From: Haladaptatus sp. R4
GTDB taxonomy: Archaea; Halobacteriota; Halobacteria; Halobacteriales; Haladaptataceae
Assembly: GCF_001625445.1 (NCBI RefSeq)
Contig: NZ_LWHG01000011.1
Location: forward strand, 434,001-498,000
Reading direction: 5' to 3'
Length of the DNA stretch: 64,000 bases
A program made the translations under genes and the position numbers. Shown here piece after piece: positions 1 to 8,932 of this stretch. A model generated the notes under the pieces. That model was not told the DNA's origin. It did not search any database and worked only from the letters and a program-made list of their open reading frames with translations. Position 1 is the stretch's first letter. Each line of letters begins with the position of its first letter.

Positions 1-1193
1 GATTACCTCGGGACGGAACTGAACGGCAAGACGCTCGGCATCGTCGGCCTCGGCCGCGTCGGGCAGGAAGTCGCCAAGAAGCTCGACAGCCTCGGGATGA
101 ACCTCGTCGCGTACGACCCGTACATCAGCGAGGACCTCGCCAGACAACTCGGCGCGGAACTGGTGGACCTGGACGACTGTCTCGCCCGTGCCGACTTCCT
201 GACGGTGCACACGCCGCTCACGCCGGAAACGGAGGGGCTCATCAGCACCGAGGAACTCGCGCAGGTCGAGGGCGGTTACCTCATCAACTGCGCCCGGGGT
301 GGCGTCGTGGACGAGGACGCGCTCGCCGAAGCGGTGGACGACGGAATCCTCGCGGGCGCGGCGCTGGACGTGTTCGCCCAGGAGCCGCTCCCCGAGGACA
401 GCCCGCTGCTCGACGTGGAGGACGTCATCCTCACGCCGCACCTCGGCGCGAGCACGGAGGCGGCACAGGAGAACGTCGCCACCAGCACGGCCGACCAAGT
501 GGTCGCCGCGCTCCGCGAGGAACCGGTCATCAACGCGCTGAACGCGCCGTCCGTCGAGGAGAGCGCGTTCCCCCGCGTCCGTCCGTACATCGAACTCGCG
601 GAGACGGCGGGCAAGATCGCCACGCAACTGCTGGACGAGCGCATCGAGCGCATCGAGATCGGCTACGAGGGCGACATCGCGGAGGAGACCGTGGACCTCG
701 TCACCGCGAGCGCCCAGAAGGGCGTGTTCGAACCGCTCGAATGGCAGGTCAACGCCGTCAACGCCCCGCAGATCGCCGAGGAGCGCGGCGTCGAAGTCAC
801 CGAGAGCAAGACCCGCCAGGCCGCCGACTTCCAGAGCCTCATCACGGTCACGGTCGAGAGCGACGACGAACACATCTCGGTCGAAGGGACCCTCTTCGCC
901 GACGACGACCCGCGAATCGTCCGCATCGACGGCTACCGCGTGGACGCCATCCCGCACGGCCACATGCTCGTCGCCCGTAACCAGGACAAACCCGGCGTCA
1001 TCGGGTTCGTCGGAACCGTCCTCGGTGAACACGACATCAACATCGCGGGCATGTTCAACGCCCGCGAAACCGACGGCGGCGAGGCGTTGTCGGTGTACAA
1101 CCTCGACAGCGAGATCAATTCGGCGGCGAAGGAGCGCTCGAAGCCGACGAGCGCATCATCGAAGTGCGGAACATCGCGCTGAACGGAAACTGA
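1..1193 (+). CDS. serA: D-3-phosphoglycerate dehydrogenase, 5'-partial, frame broken near its 3' end
   Basis: Oxidises 3-phosphoglycerate to 3-phosphohydroxypyruvate, the first step of phosphorylated serine synthesis, in the cytosol. The gene enters from the left edge already in frame. The Rossmann motif GLGRVG lies at nt 46-63, followed by the NCARGGVVDEDAL active-site Arg region and the TPHLGAST catalytic His region. An intervening domain and a C-terminal ACT domain (VARNQDKPGVIGFVGTVLG) follow, as in long-type SerA. The uninterrupted frame stops at 1182 with an aberrant tail after NLDSEINSAAKE. Adding one G near 1131-1136 (AAG GAG GCG CTC) restores a normal ending, EADERIIEVRNIALNGN, with a stop at 1191-1193. 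I give that restored end. The break is probably a sequencing error. Function is certain; the N-terminus is missing. Confidence 0.95.
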
Positions 1194-1329
1194 ACCGCGA
1201 TCGTCAGCGGCGAACCTTTTTGTACGAAAACGGGACCAGAAGCGGATGTGATGATCGCAACGGAACCCCGCTGACCATCCCCCTGCCGAGAAAGCCGGAC
1301 TCAAGTAGCCCCCATTCCACCGTCGAACC

Positions 1330-2570
1330 GTGAGTTCCGTCGAATCTCTCCCATCTGACGAACGAACTTCGCACGAGGAACGACTCGTGACGGGGTATTC
1401 TGGACGGTTGCTGCTCGTCGTCTCGGTCGGCTGGATGATGATTCAGGCCGGTCGTCTCGTCCTCTCGCCTATGCTTCCGACCGTGATGGGTGAACTCCAC
1501 ATCACGGAACTACAGGCTGGCATGGCGCTCTCCCTGCTCTGGGCGCTGTACGCGCTCGGTCAGTATCCGAGCGGTCGGCTCTCCGACCGCTTCTCGCGGA
1601 AGACCCTGCTCGTCTCCGGACTCGCGCTCCTCTCCGTCGGGTTCACGTCGTCGCTGGCGCGCCGACCTACGCGGTCTTTCTGGTCGGCATGGCCGTCGCT
1701 GGCGTCGGTGCCGGACTGTATCCGACGCCCGCGCGGGCGCTCGTCTCCGACCTGTTCGTCTCCCGCCGAGGGCAGGCGTTCGGGCTTCACGGCGCGTCGG
1801 GCGACTCGGGGGGCGTCGTCGCAGCGGGATTGGCGGTGGCCGTCCTCGCCGTCGCAACGTGGCGGGCCGCGTTCGCCCCGGTCGTCTTGGTGGCGATACT
1901 GGCGCTCGTCCTGCTCCACCGCTGGAGTCGGGAATCGTACACCCGACCGACCATCGACGCGGGCGCTGGACGGGCGGTCGTGGCGGACATCACGACGACC
2001 GCTCGTCGCTTTGCCAACCGTCGAACCGTGGCGCTCCTCGTGGCCTACTCGCTGTACGCCTTCGTCTGGCAGTCCGTCGCGGGATTCCTCCCGTCGTTTC
2101 TCCAGGAGGCCAAGGATTTCTCGCCCGAACTCGCGGGGAGCGCGTTCGCGGCGCTGTTCATCGTCGGAACGCTGGTGAAGCCGATTTCGGGGTCGCTCGG
2201 GGACAGGATTTCCCGCCCCGTCGTCGCCGCCGGATCGCTCCTGGTGGGGACGGCCGGTATCGCCGCCCTCGTGATGGCGAACAGCACCCTCGCCGTCGCC
2301 GGGAGCGTGGCGCTCTTCGCGGCGGGATTGATGGCCTACCCACCGGCCATGCAGGCACACCTGATGGACGTGTTTCCGGACGGGAGTATGGGCGGGGACC
2401 TCGGCGCAACGCGAACGGTTTACATCGGCTTCGGAAGTCTCGGTGCGACGTACGTCGGTTACGTCGCGGGACACTCGGGGTATGAATCGGCGTTCGCCGG
2501 ACTGCTCGCGTGCCTTCTCGTCAGTGCGAGTATCGTGTTCGGGTTGGCTCGCTGGTCGGAATCGTCCTGA
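1330..2570 (+). CDS. MFS transporter, frame broken by one missing base
   Basis: A 12-helix major facilitator superfamily protein, probably an exporter; substrate unknown. The first frame (GTG at 1330) carries the N-terminal helices and the MFS loop motif SGRLSDRFSRK. It becomes nonsense after GFTSSLA near 1654-1664. The next helices (AVFLVGMAVAGVGAGLYP onward to ARWSESS) continue in another frame to the stop at 2568-2570. Adding one G (CTG GCG GCG CCG ACC TAC) gives a single protein of about 413 aa, normal for the family. The two pieces fit end to end with nothing else lost, so this is a sequencing error or a very recent mutation, not old decay. The GTG start is uncertain because no strong TATA was seen. 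Confidence 0.8.
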
Positions 2571-2651
2571 ACGCCCAACCGTATCGTCTCCGGATCGAAT
2601 CCACGGGACGCACTGCTTCTACGCACTCCGGTGGTAAACCTGAGATCGATT

Positions 2652-4340
2652 TTATCGGTCGAGTTCTTCCTTCGGCGTTGCGACCTGCACGCCGCTGATG
2701 TGGAATCGTGCGCCGTGCTGGTCACCAGCCGTCGCACTCACCTCCCAGCCGTGCCGTTCAGCGATGTCGGCGATGATCGAAAGCCCCGCACCCGTCCCGC
2801 CCGCTCGGGTCGAATAGCCGTGTTCGAAGACGCGAGTTCGTTCGGTTGGTGGGATACCGTCCCCGTCGTCTTCGACGTAGAGCGTGCCGCTCGTTCCTTC
2901 GGTTTCTATCCACCCGACTTCGATAGCCGCCGTCGGACCGGCGTGTTCGATGGCGTTTCGAAACAGGTTTTCGAACACGCTCGACAGTTGCCCCGCGTTC
3001 GCTCGAACGAAGACGGTTCCGACCTCGATGGAGACGGTGGCGGACTTCGTTTCGACGTTCTCCCACGCTCGCTCGGCGGTCCGTGCGAGGTCGAGGGTTT
3101 CGAATCGTTCGGCCTGATCGAGGCGAGCCATCGAAAGGACGTCGTCGATTATCTCCTCCATCCGGTCGTGAGCGCGTTCGACGTTGTCGAAGTATTCACC
3201 GTCTCCGTCCGACCGTTCGAGGTCGAGATACCCCTTCGCGATGTTGAGTGGGTTTCGAAGGTCGTGAGCGATGGTGTGGCCGACCCGCTCCAGCCGTTCG
3301 TTTTGTCGCTCTACGCCTCGCTTTTGTCGTTCGAACTCGGTTACGTCCCGAACGATGAGCACCGTTCCAGAAAGTTTCGTTCCCGAAGCTGACAACGTCG
3401 AGTGGTGTACATCGAGGTACCGACGTTCGCCACCGAGGTCGGCGATGATCGGATTTTCGGGGTCTTGGCCCGTCTGATAACTGCTCACGAGGGCCGGAAA
3501 CGCCGCACAGATCTCGACGAACTGTCGTCCGATATCGGACTTCGGAACGCCGAGCAGTCGAGTAGCCGCCGGATTCAGGTCTATGAGACGGCCGGTTTCG
3601 TCCATGACCACGACCCCGTCCGCGATTTCCTCGACGACCGTCGTGCGACCGACCGGAACGAGGTCGAACAATCTGTGATGCCAAATCGCGTAGGCGAACG
3701 CGATGGCGGTGACGGCGAAGAACACCTCCGGTTCGATGTGTAACCTGCCGTTGTAGAACAGGACCGTGGCCGACCACGGTACCATCGTCCCGACGATCAA
3801 CGCGATTACTTGCCCATGGAAGAACCGACGCGCTTGCACCAACCCTCGAAGGAGAAACAGCGTTCCCAGACTGTCCACGAGGTTCGAGTAGACGACGCTC
3901 ACCCAGAACCACGGGCCGAACGTCCGGTCCAATCGGATTGCCCCGCCCGTGACGACGAGTCCGCTCGACGCTCGAACCAGGTGGTGGACCGGATTGGTCC
4001 AGACGAGTACCAACGTCGCTCCCGCGTACAGAAAGAGTATCGAGAGCGACCGCCGCGTTAGCCACTCATCGTGGCCGGTGTATTCACACCCGAAGGCGAA
4101 CCACGCAATCGGGATGACGACGATTCCGAAGTACTGGACGTTGACCCAGAACAACTTCCCCGCCAGTGTCGTGCTCGCGTTCTGTAGCGCGTTTCCTCCG
4201 GTCCAGACTGCCGCGGCTACCGTGAACGCGAACAGCGGTATCGCACCCGGTCGAACCCGATATCGCCACGTGAATCCGGCAGCACAGAGTATGATGAACG
4301 TCGAAAATATCGACAGAGTAACGGACAGTGTGACTTGCAT
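2652..4340 (-). CDS. Membrane sensor histidine kinase (7TM-PAS-HisKA-HATPase)
   Basis: 562 aa. Residues 1 to about 225 form seven hydrophobic segments like the 7TM N-terminal region of haloarchaeal histidine kinases. A PAS domain follows (about 230-335, starting at VVEEIADGVVVMDETGRL). The H-box AHDLRNPLN has the phospho-accepting His at about 359. The ATP-binding domain shows an N-box (NLFRNAIEHAG) and G-boxes (DDGDGIPP, GTGAGLSI). It should autophosphorylate in response to a membrane or intracellular signal. No response-regulator gene lies nearby, so the partner is unknown. It is convergent with the MFS gene. The ATG at 4340 is the first of the frame and precedes a typical first helix. About 250 nt between this start and thrC hold no recognisable gene. 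Confidence 0.9.
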   Translation of the reverse strand: MQVTLSVTLSIFSTFIILCAAGFTWRYRVRPGAIPLFAFTVAAAVWTGGNALQNASTTLAGKLFWVNVQYFGIVVIPIAWFAFGCEYTGHDEWLTRRSLSILFLYAGATLVLVWTNPVHHLVRASSGLVVTGGAIRLDRTFGPWFWVSVVYSNLVDSLGTLFLLRGLVQARRFFHGQVIALIVGTMVPWSATVLFYNGRLHIEPEVFFAVTAIAFAYAIWHHRLFDLVPVGRTTVVEEIADGVVVMDETGRLIDLNPAATRLLGVPKSDIGRQFVEICAAFPALVSSYQTGQDPENPIIADLGGERRYLDVHHSTLSASGTKLSGTVLIVRDVTEFERQKRGVERQNERLERVGHTIAHDLRNPLNIAKGYLDLERSDGDGEYFDNVERAHDRMEEIIDDVLSMARLDQAERFETLDLARTAERAWENVETKSATVSIEVGTVFVRANAGQLSSVFENLFRNAIEHAGPTAAIEVGWIETEGTSGTLYVEDDGDGIPPTERTRVFEHGYSTRAGGTGAGLSIIADIAERHGWEVSATAGDQHGARFHISGVQVATPKEELDR

Positions 4341-4590
4341 TTCACTATTTCTTTGCTGTTCATCTTTCGTACTCGGCGTGATAAATCATCGCACACATTC
4401 ATCAACTGCTGAATTATGGGATCCCTGCGTCTACTTGTGCCGATATCGGCTATTTCCACGAGACGGGAAGAATGATTTATCGAGCTGTCGATGAATTGGA
4501 ATTTGCCGTTCTAATCCGGACCGGTGGAACTTGCGACCACGGTTGTCGTCGGATTGGAAGACCGAGCTATCAGTGGTGCAGGTCTGCGCG

Positions 4591-5850
4591 CTATCGGTGA
4601 AGCAGGTCCAACACGTCGTCCGTGTCCGCCGGGACCGGTTCCGGTTCGACACCCGCCGCGGCGGCTGCGTCGGGGTCTTTCAAGAGATGGCCGGTCGTCA
4701 GACAGACCACGTTCTCGTCCGCCGTGATTTCGCCGGACTCACGGAGTTTTCGCAGTCCCGCAACGCTCGCGGCGCTGGCGGGTTCGACGCCGATACCGTC
4801 CCGTGCCAGCGTGCGCTGGGCGTCGGTTATCTCCTCGTCGGTGACGGCGACGGCGGTGCCACCGGTTTCCCGAATTGCGGGAAGCGCCTTCGGGGAGTTG
4901 ACCGGGTTGCCGATTCGGATGGCGGTCGCGATGGTTTCGACTTCGTCCCAGCGGCGGATTTCGTCGGCGTCGTTCTCGACGGCTTCGACCATCGGGGCCG
5001 CACCCTCGGCCTGTACGCCCGTCAGCACGGGTACCTCGTCGGACGTGAGTTCCCCGGCGGCGACGAGTTCGCGGAACGCCTTGAACAGCGCGCTGGTGTT
5101 TCCGGCGTTGCCGACGGGGAGGACGATTCTGTCGGGCAGGTCGCCCGTCTGGTCGCGGAACTGCTCGATAATCTCCAGTCCGATGGTCTTCTGTCCCTCC
5201 AGTCGGAACGGGTTGAGCGAGTTGAGCAGGTATGCTTCGCCACGATTTGCGAGTTCGGAGACGATGTCCAGACAGTCGTCGAAGTTGCCGTCCACTTCGA
5301 GGATTCGTGCGCCGTGGAGGCTGGCCTGTGCGACTTTCCCGGCGGCCACTTTTCCGGCGGGAAGGAGCACCAGCACCTCGGTTCCGGCACGTGCGCCGTA
5401 GCAGGCAAGCGCGGCGCTGGTGTTCCCGGTGCTCGCACAGGCGAGTCGGGAGACGCCGAGTTTCTCGGCGACTTTCACGCCGAGGGTCATGCCGCGGTCC
5501 TTGAAACTCCCGGTCGGGTTCATCCCCTCGTGTTTGACTCGAAGCGCGTTGACGCCGGTCTCGTCCTCGATGGTCGGCACCTCGTACAGCGGGGTGTTGC
5601 CCTCCTCGATGCTGACACCCGATTCGACGGGCAGGGCGTCGGCGTAGCGCCAAACGCCGTGTCCCTCGAAATCGTCGAACGTCGGGTGGTCGGCGTAGCG
5701 AACTTCGAGCAATCCGTCGCAGTCCGGACAGCGATAGCGAATCTCGTCGAACGGCGCGCCGGTCCACTCGCAGTCGATACAGGCGAGCCAGACGCCGTCG
5801 TCCGCACTGTCGGGGGCCGATGCCGTCGGGTTCGAGAGCGTTAGGTTCAT
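4591..5850 (-). CDS. thrC: Threonine synthase
   Basis: Converts O-phospho-L-homoserine to threonine with PLP. 419 aa, fold type II. The N-terminus carries a zinc ribbon with Cys24, Cys27, Cys41 and Cys44 (CIDCEWTG, RCPDCDG), as in archaeal ThrC. The PLP Schiff-base lysine is about Lys117 in NPTGSFKDRGM. The substrate loop CASTGNTSAALA and the phosphate-binding glycine/asparagine region LPVGNAGNTSA are present. It is transcribed alone, between the histidine kinase and the CapA-like gene. ATG at 5850 is the first Met and gives the usual N-terminus. Related fold-II enzymes such as threonine dehydratase lack this zinc ribbon plus CASTGNTS combination, so the assignment is firm. Confidence 0.95.
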   Translation of the reverse strand: MNLTLSNPTASAPDSADDGVWLACIDCEWTGAPFDEIRYRCPDCDGLLEVRYADHPTFDDFEGHGVWRYADALPVESGVSIEEGNTPLYEVPTIEDETGVNALRVKHEGMNPTGSFKDRGMTLGVKVAEKLGVSRLACASTGNTSAALACYGARAGTEVLVLLPAGKVAAGKVAQASLHGARILEVDGNFDDCLDIVSELANRGEAYLLNSLNPFRLEGQKTIGLEIIEQFRDQTGDLPDRIVLPVGNAGNTSALFKAFRELVAAGELTSDEVPVLTGVQAEGAAPMVEAVENDADEIRRWDEVETIATAIRIGNPVNSPKALPAIRETGGTAVAVTDEEITDAQRTLARDGIGVEPASAASVAGLRKLRESGEITADENVVCLTTGHLLKDPDAAAAAGVEPEPVPADTDDVLDLLHR

Positions 5851-5939
5851 TGCCGGACCCGATGGGTTCCGGGTTCAAAAAGGCGCGGACGGTGGCAACG
5901 ATGGCGTCTCGTCTCCGATTCGAATCCCGTAAAATCGGG

Positions 5940-6923
5940 CTACAGCGGGAGGAGGAGGTCGTCGTCCTCGCGCTGGAATTCGGTCCCGAAGGCGGATGAG
6001 AGCGCGTCCATCTGCTGGACGCTCCACGTTCCCGCGTAATGTTCGGCCTCGTGAACCGCCAAATCGTATATCTCGGTGGGGCGGAGGCGGAGGTCGGACA
6101 GTTCACCGTCCGCCACACCGACCTCGAAGAGGAAGCTCCGGTCGTTGTGCTGTTCCGAGTCGGTCGCGTAGTCGTCCACGAAATCGCCCGTGTCGTAGCA
6201 GACGAGCGTCTCGTCCACGACTTCGACGCCCTGAAAGACGTGCGCGCTGTGGCCGTGAACGACGTCTACGCCCTCTTCGGCCAACCATCGAGCGAACTCC
6301 CGGAACTCGACTGTCGGTTCGGTTCGCATGTTCGGTCCCCAGTGGAGCGACGCCACAAGCAGATCGGGGTCCGCATCCCGTGCACGTCCGATCGAGTTGC
6401 CGACGAGTCGAACCGCCTGCGGGTGGGTGACGTCGAAATCCACGTACGCTGTTCCGGGTTCGTCGGGTCCCGCCTCGAACTCCGACGTGTTGTCGGTGAA
6501 CGAGACGAACGCGATGTCCAACCCGTCCACGGTGACGAACGCGGGAGCGCACGCCGCTTCGAGGGTTTCACCCGCGCCCGAGTGGGCGATTCCGGCGTCG
6601 TCCAGATATCCTATCGTGTCGGCGAGTGCGTCCGGCCCGTAATCCAGAATGTGGTTGTTCGCCAGGTTCACCCAATCGACGCCGACCGATTCGAGCGCCG
6701 GAACCGCCCAGTCGGGGTCGGCTCGGAAGTGAAACGGCCGATACGTGTCCGTCCACGGCGTGCCCCGTGCCGAGAGACAGCATTCGAGGTTGATGAAAAA
6801 GCCGTCGAGTTCGCGCAGGGTGTCCTCCATGTTCCCCCAGATTCCGGAGACGCTCCGCTCTCTCTGTCGTTCGTCTATCAGCCGTCCGAGCATTACGTCC
6901 CCCGCAAACCCGAGTCTCGTCAT
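5940..6923 (-). CDS. CapA-family (PGA_cap) metallophosphatase-like protein
   Basis: 327 aa, cytosolic, with no signal peptide. It begins with the metallophosphatase motif FAGDVMLGR. The family motifs NLECCLS, NLANNHILDYG, SLHWGPNM and VVHGHSAHVFQGVE follow; the Asp, Asn and His residues in these would bind two metals. The family is named after the CapA/PgsA proteins of poly-gamma-glutamate synthesis. The other genes of that pathway are absent here, so a polyglutamate role is unproven and a general phosphoesterase role is equally likely. It lies downstream of argF on the same strand with a 63-nt gap, so read-through from the arginine operon is possible. The ATG at 6923 sits directly before the first conserved beta strand. 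Confidence 0.8.
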   Translation of the reverse strand: MTRLGFAGDVMLGRLIDERQRERSVSGIWGNMEDTLRELDGFFINLECCLSARGTPWTDTYRPFHFRADPDWAVPALESVGVDWVNLANNHILDYGPDALADTIGYLDDAGIAHSGAGETLEAACAPAFVTVDGLDIAFVSFTDNTSEFEAGPDEPGTAYVDFDVTHPQAVRLVGNSIGRARDADPDLLVASLHWGPNMRTEPTVEFREFARWLAEEGVDVVHGHSAHVFQGVEVVDETLVCYDTGDFVDDYATDSEQHNDRSFLFEVGVADGELSDLRLRPTEIYDLAVHEAEHYAGTWSVQQMDALSSAFGTEFQREDDDLLLPL

Positions 6924-6986
6924 ATCCCAGTTTCCCCCTGTGTAGTTGGCGGGACACGGGGAAAAGGCTACCCGCTCGAAGGAAAA

Positions 6987-7880
6987 TCAGTTCGCGTCCG
7001 CGAGGAACGCCAAGAGCGCTTTCTGTGCGTGCAACCGGTTTTCGGCTTGATCCCACGACAGCGAGCGGTCGCTTTCGAGCACGTCGCCCGTAATCTCCTC
7101 GCCGCGATGGGCGGGCAGACAGTGCATGACCGGCATCGAGTCGGGGAGCAACTCCTCGTTGAGTTGGAAGCCGTCGAACGCGGCCAGTTTCGACTCGCGT
7201 TCGTCCTCCTCGCCCATGCTGACCCAGACGTCGGTGTACACCACGTCAGCATCCGCCACGGCCGCTTCCGGGTCGTTCGTCAGGCTTGGTTTCGGCCCGC
7301 GGTTCGCCGCCGTCGAGAGGGCATCCTCCGAGGGTTCGTAGCCTTCCGGCGTGGCGACCGTCAGGTCCATCCCGACCGTCGCCGCCGCGATGGCGAAGGA
7401 GTTGAGGACGTTGTTGCCGTCGCCGACCCAGGCGACCGTGAGGTCGTCGAAGCCGCCGAAGTGCTCCTGAATCGTCTGCAAGTCTGCGAGCGCCTGACAC
7501 GGGTGAGCGACGTCCGAAAGCCCGTTGACGATGGGAATCGTGGCGTGCTCGGCCATTCCGACCAGGCTCTCGTGTTCGAACACGCGGCCCATGACGAAGT
7601 CCACGTAGCGCGAAAGCACCCGTCCTGTATCGGAGACGGGTTCGCCCCGATTCAGTTGCGTGTCGTTCGGGCCGAGGAAGATGCCGTGGCCGCCCAAGTG
7701 CGTCATGCCCGTCTCGAACGAGATGCGGGTGCGCGTGCTGGGCTTCTCGAACAGCATGGCGAGCGTCTGTCCCGAGAGTTCGGGTGGCGAGCCGTTTTCC
7801 TTGTACTCCGACGCGAGCGCCAACACCTCCGCCAACTCGTCCGGCGAGATGTCGTCCACATCGAGGAAGTGACGCGTCAT
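6987..7880 (-). CDS. argF: Ornithine carbamoyltransferase
   Basis: Makes citrulline from ornithine and carbamoyl phosphate. 297 aa. The carbamoyl-phosphate motif EKPSTRTRISF, the HPCQALADLQT motif and the ornithine-binding HCLPAHRGEE motif are all present and mark OTCase rather than aspartate transcarbamoylase. The open frame runs far upstream, but the real start is the ATG at 7880 (MTRHFLDVDD). It overlaps the argE stop by 4 nt (ATGA), a sign of translational coupling. It is the last gene of the arginine cluster. The acidic composition fits a halophilic cytosolic enzyme. Confidence 0.96.
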   Translation of the reverse strand: MTRHFLDVDDISPDELAEVLALASEYKENGSPPELSGQTLAMLFEKPSTRTRISFETGMTHLGGHGIFLGPNDTQLNRGEPVSDTGRVLSRYVDFVMGRVFEHESLVGMAEHATIPIVNGLSDVAHPCQALADLQTIQEHFGGFDDLTVAWVGDGNNVLNSFAIAAATVGMDLTVATPEGYEPSEDALSTAANRGPKPSLTNDPEAAVADADVVYTDVWVSMGEEDERESKLAAFDGFQLNEELLPDSMPVMHCLPAHRGEEITGDVLESDRSLSWDQAENRLHAQKALLAFLADAN

Positions 7881-8932
7881 GCTGCCACCTCCAGGTTCCC
7901 GCAGACGTCCTCTAACACCGCAATCGAGCGGTCGAACTCGGCGAGTTCGATGTGTTCTTCGGGCGTGTGGTCGAGCGACGAATCGCCCGGTCCGTAGGTG
8001 ACGACCGGACAGTCCCACGCCTCGGCGTAGAGGTTCGCGTCGCTCGTTCCCGTCTTCCGGAGCAAACTCGGGTCGCCGCCCTCGTTCCGGATGGCGACGC
8101 GGAACGCACGTCCCAGTTCCGTCCGCGGACTGGAGAGCGTCGGCGGAATCGGTTCGTTCCACGACACCGCCCCGACGTCGAGGTGGTCTTCGGCGACCGA
8201 CCGAATCCCGTCGGCCGTCATCCCGGACGGAATCCGGAACTTGATCTCGACGGTCACTTCCGTCGCGAGGCCGTCGGGCGTGAGTCCGCCGTCGAACGAG
8301 ACGGGTTTCACGGTCACCGACTCCACCGTCGAACCGTCCTCGTCGGAGTCGAATTCGGATTCGACCCCCGAGAGCCACTTCGTCGCGTACTGAATCGCGT
8401 TCGGCTCCGGCCGTGAGGTGTGGACCGATTCCACCGTGGCCGAGTACGTTCCCGAGAGGAACCCGCGGTAGCCGAGCGTCACGGCGTCCCAGCCGCTGGG
8501 TTCGCCGTTGACGACGAATTCTGGCTCGTCCGCGTCCTCGACGAGATGGCGCGCACCGCGCGAATCGGTCTCCTCGCCGACGACGCCGACGAAGCTCGCC
8601 CCGGTTTCGACCGCAGCGACCGCCATCGCGGCCAGCGGACCTTTCGCGTCCACGCTTCCGCGTCCGTGGAGGATGCCGTCCTCCAGCTTTACCGGCACGT
8701 CGCCGGGAACCGTGTCGATGTGCGAGGTGAGCAGAATCCCGTCTCCGGGCGCACGGACGTTGCCAACGTCGTCCATCCAGACCTCGCGCCCCTCGGATTC
8801 GAGGAAGTCGGCGAGATGCTCGGCGCACGCCGCTTCGTTCCCTGACACCGACGAAATCCCGACCAGTTCTATCAGCAGGTCGCGCGCGGCGGCCGGTGAG
8901 ACCGAATTCGTCTCGGTCATATTCGCCATCAT
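7877..8932 (-). CDS. argE: [LysW]-ornithine/lysine hydrolase (M20 family)
   Basis: Releases ornithine (or lysine) from the LysW carrier protein; LysK-type M20 metallopeptidase, 351 aa. Metal-binding motifs are visible: TSHIDTVPGD (His and Asp), GRGSVDAKGPLAA (bridging Asp), VVGEETDSRG (catalytic Glu) and DHTPEEH (distal His). The start ATGATGG at 8932 overlaps the argD stop by 4 nt; a second Met 12 nt downstream (MTETNS) is possible. The LysW carrier in the same operon argues for the carrier-linked reaction rather than free N-acetylornithine deacetylation. Whether it also works in lysine synthesis cannot be told from sequence. Confidence 0.93.
   Translation of the reverse strand: MMANMTETNSVSPAAARDLLIELVGISSVSGNEAACAEHLADFLESEGREVWMDDVGNVRAPGDGILLTSHIDTVPGDVPVKLEDGILHGRGSVDAKGPLAAMAVAAVETGASFVGVVGEETDSRGARHLVEDADEPEFVVNGEPSGWDAVTLGYRGFLSGTYSATVESVHTSRPEPNAIQYATKWLSGVESEFDSDEDGSTVESVTVKPVSFDGGLTPDGLATEVTVEIKFRIPSGMTADGIRSVAEDHLDVGAVSWNEPIPPTLSSPRTELGRAFRVAIRNEGGDPSLLRKTGTSDANLYAEAWDCPVVTYGPGDSSLDHTPEEHIELAEFDRSIAVLEDVCGNLEVAA

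Noticed and set aside
5940-6923. Poly-gamma-glutamate capsule locus
   Set aside because: Only the CapA-like phosphoesterase is present; CapB/CapC-type ligase genes are absent nearby.
6039-7997. Long plus-strand open frame of 652 codons opposite the CapA-like gene and argF
   Set aside because: It is antisense to two clear genes, has an Arg/Val-rich composition unlike haloarchaeal proteins and no motif. It results from GC-rich codon bias.
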